64,000 nucleotides of DNA from Cercophora sp. LCS_1 (taxonomy: Eukaryota > Ascomycota > Sordariomycetes > Sordariales > Lasiosphaeriaceae), in the NCBI GenBank assembly GCA_036250225.1, contig JAPZLL010000003.1:1-64000 (forward strand), written 5' to 3'. Under the pieces are notes generated by a model that saw only the letters and a program-made list of their open reading frames with translations, made no database searches and was not told the origin of the DNA. Both the position numbers and the translations under genes were made by a program. This document shows, in pieces, positions 35,739 through 45,601 of this stretch (position 1 is its first letter; each line of letters starts with the position of its first letter).

Positions 35739-37767
35739 ATGGTGTCAACGGGCATCCTCGCCGTGGGGGCGCTTGTGGTTTGGGCGGTCTACAGATATGT
35801 CTCTGGTCTGCTTCGCAACATTGCCATTGCGCGGAAAACGGGCCTCCCCTATGTGGTCTATCGTATGTGATCTCAACTCCTCGCCCGTAGTCTCTTGCTT
35901 ACATGTCATGTATCGCAGCCATCCACCCTCTGAATGTAGCATGGCAGCTCACGTCGGCGATCTGGCTCCCGCTGTTCAATAAGCTACTCCCAAAGTCATG
36001 GGAGGGCCGCTTGATGTATGTGCTCGCTCTCCCAAGCGATTGGCAGAGTCTTGGTGGCTGACCGGCGCTGCGTCTAGACCGATGAACCCTGACTGGAGCT
36101 ATCGCACGAACCAGACATTTTTCGAGTGGGCGGGAGGTGAGAGCGTGATCATACTGAGCCACGACCAGATGGTCCTGTATACCGAATGCGCCGAGGTCAT
36201 CCGTCAGGTTACGATGCGGAGAGAGGCGTTCCCGAAGGATATCGCACGATATGGGCTTCTCACCATGTTTGGTCAGAACGTGCTGACTACCGAGGCGGCC
36301 ATCTGGCGAATGCACCGCAGGGTCACCGCGTCGAGCTTCAACGAGAAGAATGCGGCCCACACGTTCCGGGAGGCTATCGAGCAGACAAAGGGCATGATCC
36401 AATACTTTTTCCGGAGCGAGAACAAAATTGGGGACAGCACTAAGACGATCAGGAGTCTGGAACATGACACTATTATCTGGGCTTTGAACATTATCGGCTA
36501 CGTAGGCTTTGGCCTGCGCCTCCTCTTCCCGGGCCAAAAGGTGCCTGATGACCCGATCTTGGCCCGATACGGCAGTCCGAATCCTCCGCCCGGATACACG
36601 CTCTCGTTTGCCGATTCCCTCGGTGGTCTTCTCGAGCGGATTATTGCCATCCTCCTGCTCCCCGAGAAGATCATGCCTTATCTCCCGTTTGAGTTTAGCA
36701 AAAAGGCATGGGAGGCCAAGGACAACTACCGCAAGTACATGGCCGAGTTCCTCGAATACAAGACCGAACAAGTTCGCAAGGGTAACCACGAACGCATGGG
36801 GATGGACATCATGGGAGAACTGGTTGAAGCCGTATACGGGGAGAAGGACACCAAGAAGTCGGCCGAGTTGACCAACGACGAGATCATTTCCAACGCATTC
36901 ATCATGACGGTGGCGGGGCATGAAACAACGGCGAACATCCTTCACTTCACCCTCGTCGAGCTGGCCACCAACCCAGCGGCGCAACGCCGGCTGCAGAAGG
37001 ACATCGACGACATCCTTGGTGATGCGGATTCGTCGACGTGGGATTACGACCGTGACGTCAACACTCTCCTGGCCAGCCACGTTGGCGCTTGCATAAACGA
37101 AACATTACGCACGATGCCTCCGGTCACGGGTATCCCCAAGATCGTTTCGTCGTCATCCGACCAATCTGTTACCATTGACGGGCAGAAGTACGTTTTGCCG
37201 GCAGGGTTAAGCATTATCCTCACAGCGCCACCCGTTCACCGGAACCCGAAATATTGGCCATCACGCCCGAGCGAGCGCACCGGCAAGTCAACAGATCTGG
37301 AGGAGTGGATCCCGGATCGGTGGTACCGCGAGACTGGCAAGAGCCCAACGAATGCCGACGACAAGTCTGATGAAGACACGGCCGACTATGGAGGGTTCCA
37401 GGGCAGCGACACCAGTGCGTCGCTGTTCCGACCGGTCAGGGGCAGCTTTATACCCTTCAGCGACGGTCCGCGCTCGTGTCTGGGACGGCGCATTGCCGTT
37501 GTGGAGCTGGCAGCGGCTTTGCCAGGCATCTTCCAGAAGCACAGCCTGGAACTTGCGGTAGACGAGTGGGCAAGCGACGAAGAGGTGGAGCGCATGAGCG
37601 CTGAAGAAAGGAGAAAGCTGTATAAAAAGGCGCAAGAGAGCAGCAGGGATAACATCAGCAAGGCGGGGTCCATCATCACACTCAAATTATTGAACGGTCG
37701 GCACGTGCCCCTACGGTTGGTGAAAAGAGGGAAAGAGCGATTCATCAGCGATCTGGAGTTGGACTGA
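35739..37767 (+). CDS. Cytochrome P450 monooxygenase, microsomal
   Basis: Three exons (35739-35862, 35919-36015, 36078-37767) give 636 residues, long for a P450. Residues 4-22 form an N-terminal membrane anchor. The oxygen-binding I-helix motif AGHETT is at about 353-358, the K-helix E-T-L-R at 415-418, and the haem-binding loop FSDGPRSCLG provides the thiolate Cys541. It therefore has all catalytic elements of a class II ER P450. The region between the K helix and haem loop carries an extra hydrophilic insertion (TGKSPTNADDKSDEDTADYG), and a charged insert follows the haem loop, explaining the length. The substrate is unknown. The first two introns are short, and the second removes an ATG that an ORF finder would take as start. 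Neighbours do not suggest a biosynthetic cluster. Confidence 0.93.
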
Positions 37768-38395
37768 TACATTTCAGGGTGTCTTTTTTTTTTTTTTTTT
37801 TTTTTTTCCATATACGGATCATATTGGAGGGGTGTACACTTTATCTTTCGGGGTGTATTTTTGGTGTATTCATGCGCTATGGCGCTTCACGATGTCACGA
37901 ATAGATGTTTAACAGCCAGCTGATTCTTTTCTCGCGCAAACACACACCGTCAAGCGTTCACTTCTCATTTCATTCGCGAAAGCAAGATGGACCCTAACCC
38001 TACTGCAGGCCGCTCATTGGCGGGCCTTATGGGGAGCTCCCAGCCACTCCATTTTTCTCTGCCCAGCCACCAAGCAGGAGGCTGCCGTCCGTCGTGGAGC
38101 TCCCTCGCTCCCGCGCTCTTGGCCCTGGCAGACTGGCCGCCCGCACTGCCGGTCGCCAACACAACATAAAAAACATAAACAACGCACAGTTCCCTCCCCC
38201 CGTCCCCCCTCCACACGCGCCCCCCAGCCCAAATTCATCGGTTCGTCAACGTCTTGTTGTCAGAAGCAGAATCAGAAAGCTGCAACCCAGCTCGAACACA
38301 AGCACTCTAGTGAAGATTGCATTGCAGTCGCCGAATCAACGCGATCATATCGCTATCGATAATCAAGCTCCAGCGTCACCGCATCTTCCGCAATC
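37768..38395. other. Intergenic region, tandem plus-strand genes
   Basis: Holds the P450 3' flank, with a 24-base T tract (37784-37807) only 16 bases after the stop codon, and the promoter of the next gene. No other feature seen. Confidence 0.5.
37784..37807. repeat. Homopolymer T24 next to P450 stop
   Basis: Twenty-four T bases starting 16 bp after the P450 stop codon. The transcript would carry a poly-U tract early in its 3' untranslated region. Confidence 0.85.
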
Positions 38396-39743
38396 ATGTC
38401 AGGCGCAAACAGCTGGCTCGTGAGGCAGCGCAAGTCGGACCTCGTCGAGTTGGCACAGATCGTCGGCCTCAAGGAGTATGTCGTTCATTTTTGCCGTACA
38501 CCCATCTATACTTTTCTAGATCGAATCTCCAAGTTCTATTCACGGTGCGCTTGGGGTTCCGTCGCATTGCGTTTTTCGCGCCGGCTGTGACGAGGGGTGG
38601 GTGTGTTGTCACCCGACGCGAAAGGCGCTGCGGACTCGAAGGTGCAATCGCGCCTCGATCAAAGTGCAACGCGACACAGCGACGTATTGAGGGATAGCAC
38701 ACGCTGACACGCTCGCAATAGCTACGATGGCCTGAGAAAGAACGACCTCGAGGTCCAGCTGGACGAGCACATTGCCGACAATTCGACGGTATTCCAGTCC
38801 GATCCCAGGTTCGCTCCCTACTTCAGCAGCAGGGCGCGCACTGCCGGGTCCCCCGTTAAGAAGGAGGCGCCGGAGCTCAAGGTCTCCAAGAGGCGAGCCA
38901 CCAAGGCTGCCGACGATCTGATCACTGTTGAGTGAGTGTGTCCTGCATGCGCAAACGCGTCTTTACCCCGAGGGGTAAACAACATTCCTCGGGCCAAGAA
39001 CCAGCCCACTAACCCCCAACACCAGCACCGATGACGAGCCTGCCCGCTCGACTTCGACCGCGCTGGCCCGCACCCCGGGCCGCGCTCTGTCCCTCGCGTC
39101 ACGCATCCCGCTGCCCGCGACCCCCGCCGACGTCGCATCGGCCGTGGACCGCGGCACCGTCGCCGTGCGCGAGCGCGTCACGTCGCTCTACCAGGAATCT
39201 GGCATCACCGAGGCCACCGAAGCCACGCGCGAATCGCTCTCGACCGTCAAGTCGGTGCTCTTCGTCATCGCCGCCTTCGAGCTCTACTTCCTCCGTCCTG
39301 AGCTCTTGCCTGATCGCTATGCTTTCACCATCCCCGCCGTCAGCTTCCTGGGAACAAGCGACTACGCCGTGCATCTCCCGGATCTGTTTGCGCTCCTGAC
39401 GGCATCGTTCTGGTCGCCCGCGTTGACGTGGCTGTTCACCAGCGTCGTGGCGCCCAGCCTTTTCGGATACTTTTTCAACTTGAGCGCCGCGCATGCGCCG
39501 AGCGGACGGGGCCGACGCGCGCAGCAGCAGCAGGAGTATGCGGTCGATCCCTTGACCTTTAGCATCGTCAAGGCCGTTGCCACATACGTCGTGTATGCGC
39601 AGGGCGTCACCTTTGGCGGGTGGATCAACCGCGACTCGGTTGCGCGTATCAATGCGGCCCTGTACAGCGGGTGGAAGGGCGTTCTCGTCGGCACAGCGGT
39701 CGCGGGTATCACATCCGTCTATGATGCCGTCTTGAGGAAGTAG
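38396..39743 (+). CDS. Conserved fungal membrane protein with SAP-like N-terminus
   Basis: Three exons (38396-38475, 38722-38931, 39026-39743) encode 335 residues. The N-terminus, beginning MSGANSWLVRQRKSDLVEL and continuing to about residue 45, looks like a helix-extension-helix/SAP-type fold used for DNA or protein contacts. A short basic linker (VKKEAPELKVSKRRATKAA) follows. The C-terminal half has about four hydrophobic segments: SVLFVIAAFELYFL, LFALLTASFWSPALTWLF with VVAPSLFGYFF, VKAVATYVVYAQGV and VLVGTAVAGIT. The combination of a DNA-binding-like head and membrane segments recalls inner nuclear membrane proteins, but this is only a guess. The first intron is 246 nt and the second 94 nt. 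Both junction codons restore Asp. Confidence 0.75.
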
Positions 39744-40698
39744 GGCTTGGAATCGTCGGGAGGTAGATTGAGTCGAACCTTCTTTATTCCCCGGTGGTTT
39801 CTTGGAAACGGAGGGGCGAGTTGACGGGACGGAATGGAAGGGTTTCTTTCCCCCTGCTGCAAGGGACGGACGGACTGGGTTTGGGTTGTGCGTTTGCCGG
39901 GCGTGGAGATGTGCGGGGAGTCTCTCGAGGCGTTCAGGGCGTTTTTGGATTTTTCATTTCGGTTCCATGATATGAAATCAAGGCGTCGTTGGCTGAGCTT
40001 CGGCTTTCACTTCCATGCTTCACGCTTGATACCTCTATCCCGCCTGTCCCCTTTTTTTTTTTTTCATCGCGGGCATTTTTCTGGGTTATCAGCCTTGGGG
40101 TAATCGGAGCGAAACGTGTACATGGAGTCTCGACTTTTTTCGTCTCAAGGTTATCAGTCTAGATTCCTTGGTTGGTGGATCGGAGTGTTTGTCCAGGGAT
40201 GGCTGTCATATGCCCTGTTTTGTGGAAAAAGGGGAAATGGATGAACGGATGGATGATGGGACGGCGATGGGACGGCGGTGTGATTGGTATCAACACCGGA
40301 GGTTGGGCTTGGATTTTGATAGGAGTCTCATCAACTATTGCTGTTTTGACCTTGGCGTGTCTGTTGCTGTGAAGCTGAATTGGCAACGATTTGTTTGCCT
40401 TGCATGTGTGATTTGAGATGCTGGACGAGATATGGTGTCGTTCATTCAATTCACTGTCAACATGTCAGAAGCGTCAAATTAACCCAGCTCTGGTAATGGC
40501 ATCGTGACACCGAGCGTACGTCGCTATCAGAACCGTAAATATCTTGTCACGCACCCGTATCTTGCACCCGTGGAGGGGTTCAACATGGTGGGGCACATCA
40601 CCTCACCTTCCCCTCAACACCACGCTCACTCACTCACTCACTTGTCCACTCACCTACCAACATCAAAACACAGTCAACAAATACCAGAACCAGCATCC
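39744..40698. other. Intergenic region
   Basis: 3' flank of the SAP-like gene and promoter/leader of the dioxygenase gene. It contains a 13-base T tract near 40052-40064 and a CACTCACTCACTCAC-type run around 40625-40645 just upstream of the next start. No gene supported. Confidence 0.5.
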
Positions 40699-41646
40699 AT
40701 GGCCTCCCTCACCCCAGACCAACTCAACTTCTTCCGCAAAAACGGCTACCTCATCATCCCAGACGCCCTGCCCCCCCAAACCGTGACAACCCTCCTGGCC
40801 GAAACTCACCGCCTCCTCGACAGCCTCTCCCTGACCGACCACCCCATGACCCGCTTCCGCACCGGCGGCTCCACAGGCGAAGACCACGTAGGCGACGACT
40901 ACTTTTTGTCGTCAGGCGACAAGATCCGCTTCTTCTTCGAAGAAGACGCCTTCGACGCCTCGGGCAACCTTCTCAAGCCCAAACACCTCGCCGTCAACAA
41001 GATAGGCCACTACCTCCACGGCTTGTCGGAGCCCTTTGCTGCGTTGCTACAGCACGATGCAGACATCAAGGCCCGTCCCGCGGACGTGGCGCGCGCGCTG
41101 GGCTATAACGATCCCGTTTGCCTGCAGAGCATGGTGATTTGCAAACAACCCGAAATAGGCGGGGCGGTGCCACCGCATCAGGATAGCTGCTTCTTGTATA
41201 CGGACCCCCCAAGCGCTGTTGGGTTTTGGTACGCGCTTGAGGACGCGACGCTTGAGAATGGGTGTTTGAGTTTTTTGCCGGGGTCGCACAAGTGGGCGGC
41301 CATCGAGAAAAGGTTGGTTAGGAAGGCAGGGGATGAGGGGACGGAGATGATCGATAATGAGGGCGCGCGGTTTCCTCGAGGGGATGGAGGGTGTGGCGGA
41401 GAGAAGAAAGATGGTGAGGAGGAATATGTGGCCGGCGAAGTCAAGGCTGGGTCGCTGGTGTTGATACACGGGAATTTGCTGCACAAGAGTGAGAGGAATA
41501 CGAGTCAGAAGGGGAGGATTATTTACACGTTTCATATTATTGAGGGGGAGGAGAGGTATGATGGGCGGAATTGGCTGCAGCCGCCTAAGGAAGGGTTCAC
41601 GAGGTTGTTTGGGGAATCGTGTGGAAAACAAGGAGACTTGATTTAG
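40699..41646 (+). CDS. Phytanoyl-CoA dioxygenase-like Fe(II)/2-oxoglutarate oxygenase
   Basis: An intron-less frame of 315 residues starting at the ATG at 40699 (MASLTPDQLNFFRKNGYLII), the standard opening of PhyH-domain proteins. The iron ligands are visible as His160-x-Asp162 (PPHQDSCF) and His262 (LLHKSERN), and Arg273 is placed to bind 2-oxoglutarate. The length and pattern match the PHYHD1-like branch rather than peroxisomal phytanoyl-CoA hydroxylase, and the C-terminus GDLI is not a PTS1 signal, so a cytosolic enzyme is likely. A Gly/Glu/Lys-rich insertion (about 225-243) interrupts the core. The frame remains open upstream to 40504, and an in-frame ATG exists at 40585, but homologous proteins start at the chosen Met. 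The native substrate is unknown. Confidence 0.88.
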   Translation: MASLTPDQLNFFRKNGYLIIPDALPPQTVTTLLAETHRLLDSLSLTDHPMTRFRTGGSTGEDHVGDDYFLSSGDKIRFFFEEDAFDASGNLLKPKHLAVNKIGHYLHGLSEPFAALLQHDADIKARPADVARALGYNDPVCLQSMVICKQPEIGGAVPPHQDSCFLYTDPPSAVGFWYALEDATLENGCLSFLPGSHKWAAIEKRLVRKAGDEGTEMIDNEGARFPRGDGGCGGEKKDGEEEYVAGEVKAGSLVLIHGNLLHKSERNTSQKGRIIYTFHIIEGEERYDGRNWLQPPKEGFTRLFGESCGKQGDLI

Positions 41647-41941
41647 TTTGGTTTCGTCTGCTGATGGACATTCCAGTATGTAAGACTATCGTACAATGCC
41701 AAGTGTGTGTCTGGCATGTTTTCTGCCATCTGCGCTCTCTCTTTCACGCTCTCGCTCTGTCTGTCTGTTTGAAAGTGTGACGTTGGAGGGAGATGGGACT
41801 CGAGAAGAGACACATGACAACCACTGCCACCTCCACCCAAAAGACCCCTTAAATGCAGAAGACCTAAACGCCAAAGTTCTCCCATGGTCGCGAAATCACG
41901 AACTGCTAGTATCCTTGCTGAGGTTGCGTGATGCCAGGCCA

Positions 41942-44900
41942 CTAGCCCCTGGCGTACGGATGGAAGCCACGGTTCCCGCCTCTGCCACCGCCGCGATAGT
42001 TGGCACCGGGTCGGCCCGCGTTCTTCGGCCCAGTGGGTGCATTCGGGGGTGGTGCGCTGTTCGGGTCGGAAGGACCGGGAGACATGGATTGCTGGTGGTG
42101 ATGGCCGCCTCCGCCGCCGCCGCCGCCCCTCTTGTGGAAGCCTCCACGACCGCCTCCACCCTGACCGCCACCAAACCCGCCCTGGTTCATCATGGGCTGC
42201 GGAACATCGTCGTACATGCCCTCCCAGCTAGTTGGGGCGGCACCGCCCATGTAGCCCTGGTTGTAGTCTTGCTGGCCACCGCCGCCATTGCCACCACGTC
42301 CACCCCGACGGCCGCCGCCCGGCTGGCCCTCGTACTTCTGCTGCTCGAATTGTTGTTGCTCAAAGGCGTTGTATCCGGGGCGGCTGTTACCACCGACGCC
42401 GGCTTGAGAACCGCCCGGACCAGCTCCCTGGGCCGGACCGGGGCCGCCTCCGCCAGCGCCACCGGCCTGCTGCTGCATCATCTGTTGCATCATCTGGGGC
42501 GTCATGTTGGCCATGGCTGCCATGGGGTTGGCGCCCTGGGGACCGACGCGGCCACCGCCCTGCGCCATCATGTTCTGCATCTGCTGCCACTGCTGCATCT
42601 GCATCATCTGCATCATGGCCGGGTTCATGTTGCGGTTCATGGCCATCTGTTGCTGCATCATCATGAAGGCCTGCTGCATGCGTTGGAGCGACTGTGCCAT
42701 TGACTGCGGTGTCATGCCAGCCGCTGCACCGCCCATGCCGCCCATGTTGCCCATGCTACCGCCCTGGTTGCCGCCGGAGCCGTCGTCCATGCTCCCGTTC
42801 TGTCCCTTGCGCCCGAACTTGCCGCCACGCCGAGCTGCCTCCTCCTCTTCTCGCATGTTACCACGAGGTTGAGCCTTCTTGACCTCAATCGCTTTGCCGT
42901 GAATCTCGAGTTCGGTGGCCAGACAGGCCTCGACGCCGGCCTCGCTCTCAAATGTGACAAAGCCGAAGCCGCGGGGACGGCCGGTGTCCTTGTCCATCAT
43001 CAACGTGGCATCGACAACGCGGCCAAACTGGGCAAAGTACTCCTTGAACTCATGGTCCGTCGTCTCCTGGCTGACGCCGCCCACAAAGATCTTGGACGTC
43101 TTCTCTTGCTCGTCGCGAGGAATGGCTCGTTTAGGATCAATCTAGCGACACCAGTCAATACAAGTGAGATGCAGGCTTCCGTGTAACCAAACTTACGATC
43201 TTCCCATCCAGATAGTGCTCCTTGACCATAACAATGTTCACTGTCTTGGGGTCCTTGAAGGTCAAGAAACCAAAGCCGCGGGAGCGGCCGGTTGCGCCGT
43301 CTCGCATAACGGTGCATTCCACGACCTCACCATATTGGGAGAAGTAGTCTCTAAGCGACTCTATACGGTCGTCAGTATGGTGCTTGTCAAACTGCAGACA
43401 CACGGGGCAGGGTTCTTACGATCTGTAGTTTCCCAATTGAGTCCACCAATGAACATCTTTCTACAGACACAAACATGTTAGTTACCGCATCTCGATCTTG
43501 AGTACAAACATGAGCTGTGCCAGTTGCCACGAATAAAACAAGACAAAATCCCCAGCTCCCAGACAAAATCATCTCTCCGCGCGGGTAACGGCAGCTAGGC
43601 TGCAATTCGCCCGCAGCATTGCGTTGTGCTTTCCACCACGCATTTTGGCGTCCACGGCACGCTTGGACATCTTGATTGCCATCCAATGCCAATTTAAAGT
43701 TCATCTTCATCACCGCGGCCGCCACCGCAATCCAGCAGGTCAGATTCATTGGCTGGGTCTTGACCACGTTGGCGTTTGACATGAGAGTCGTGAGGAAACT
43801 GGGGATGTGTCGGGCCATGTTATCCCAGACGTAGAAGATGTCGACGAGAAGTGGCGCAGTCGGAGAAGAACAGACCCAGAATGGAAAGCTCAAGTTGAGG
43901 GCCGAGATTGACGGATTGCCCATTGTCGAGGTGTCGAGGGGCGGCGTGGAACTCGAAACGAGCACGCTACACTACAATCTCAAATTTGAGAACTGAATGC
44001 AGCGCTTGATGCGAGGCTTGCCGAATACTTTTCTTGTTCCTGTCTCGTGCTCTTGCTATCGTCAAGCTAGGTACTGGCCAGGTGTGGTGCGCTATCCGCT
44101 GCCAAATCTTGATCTAGCTGCCGAGAGACCCGTCATCCCTATCTCGACGAGGCCCTGTGCGTCGTCTCGGCTGCTCTAAGATTATCTGCCTGTCAAGGCT
44201 ATAGACACAGGATACGTGTTGAGCTATCCGGTGTGGCGTTTGTTCCCGGCCTGAGCCTCGCGATCCTCCTCTTGCCCGACAGACAAGCTTGATACTGTAG
44301 GTAGCACGGTTTCCCCCTTTTGCTGGACGCTTGCCTCTTGTCATCTTGAGTTTGAACCCCGTTCAGTCCCGTTCGAGGAGGTTCCCAAAGCTGCCATTTC
44401 CGACCGCTTGAAACTTGCATACCAAGTCCGCCTCTTGATATCCGAACCGCCATCTTTCATGAACCCCACGCCATCCATACATCCTTGTTGAACTGGTTGG
44501 TGGCGGCATGTGGCAATCCTGGTCCGGATAACAGCGGTTACCTTGTGGCAGATGCTCCTCGGAGCTCGCCGCATAGTCAAAAACCTCAAAGGCACTTCAC
44601 TGCAAAAGAAGAAAAAAGGTACTTACCCATCTTCTTTGGCATTTGGGCCCTTGGAAGGTGGTGGCGGAGGTGGGGGCGCATTGTATAAAGTAGATGTCGG
44701 CTTCTCCTCATCAGGAGAGGCATCGCCACTAGGGCCATTACCCAGGTTGAAATCAACCTCGTCATCATCATCGTCGTACTCTTCATTGTTCATGTGTGTG
44801 TCGCCATCGTATTCATCATCTCGGCCGCCATCGCCTGTCTGCTCTTGCTTTGTCTCAACAGATGGCTGAACATCTTGGGTGTGCGGCGGCGCGTGTGCAG

Positions 44901-45029
44901 CTGCTGCCTTGTTGCCAGGCTCGTCGTCATTGTAGCTGTCATTTGTCAGATTCTCGTTGGAAGGTGCGTGTTTGTCTCAACGTACAGATCAGCAAACAGC
45001 TCGTCATCGAAGTTCTCTGGTTCGGTCAT
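41942..45029 (-). CDS. HRP1: Hrp1-type two-RRM heterogeneous nuclear ribonucleoprotein
   Basis: Five exons (44986-45029, 44627-44935, 43420-43460, 43197-43360, 41942-43141) encode 585 residues. An acidic N-terminal region ends in a proline run, followed by RRM1 (about 119-192; RNP2 MFIGGL, RNP1 RGFGFLTF) and RRM2 (about 203-280; IFVGGV, RGFGFVTF). A Met/Gln-rich stretch and a Gly/Arg-rich RGG tail ending in HPYARG complete it. This order is that of yeast Hrp1/Nab4, the cleavage factor IB subunit that binds UA-rich signals in pre-mRNA 3'-end formation. The intron between exons 2 and 3 is 1,166 nt, far longer than any other here, and exon 3 is only 41 nt. It is divergent from the Gyp1 gene, sharing a 572-bp promoter. 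Confidence 0.93.
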
Positions 45030-45601
45030 TTTCGCGCGCTCTGGTCGCACGGGCTTGTGGAGGATGCGAGGATGCAAGAGAGGAGGATGCGAACGCGAAG
45101 TTGCAGTTGGATTGCGACAGCGCGTTGGGGGGTCGACAAAGTTTTGGAAGGTGGAAAAAAGCCTTTTCTGGAGAAGAAGGCTAAGTAAATAGATCCTCCA
45201 AAGAAAAGAACAAAACCCAGAGGATAAGCTTACGCCGAGAAAGGCGACAGGTGAACGCTGTTGCTGCGAAAGTGAAGGGCGCCGAGATGACAAGAGCCGC
45301 CTCGAAAACAAGCAGAGGCGAGGTCGGTTGCAGGTCTTGTCAGGTGTGGGTCCAATTGCATGGGGGAGACGCCCGTGCGGGGATGAATGCACAGGCCACA
45401 GGTGACATCGATCAACGGCGCATCAGCTGCCAGGTTGCAGAACAGCTGTGAGGGAGTGCCAGCAAGTGTTAGACAAGAAAGAGCCAAACACCACCACAAG
45501 CAACCAGGCATAGATTCCAAGACAAGCGCCCTCGAGTCATATACGAGATACATTCGCCAGATGGCCATGCAATCGCAAGCAGACGGCATTCGGTAGTCAA
45601 A
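45030..45601. other. Divergent promoter, Hrp1-like / Gyp1-like genes
   Basis: A 572-bp spacer between divergent start codons that must contain both promoters and leaders. No other feature recognised. Confidence 0.5.

Noticed and set aside
35739..41646. P450 plus 2-oxoglutarate oxygenase as part of a secondary-metabolite cluster
   Set aside because: No polyketide synthase, peptide synthetase, terpene cyclase or pathway regulator nearby; the neighbours are housekeeping genes.
41696..42703. 335-codon plus-strand open frame rich in Ala/Leu/His
   Set aside because: Antisense to the Gly/Met/Gln-rich part of the Hrp1-like gene, whose repetitive codons keep the reverse frame open.
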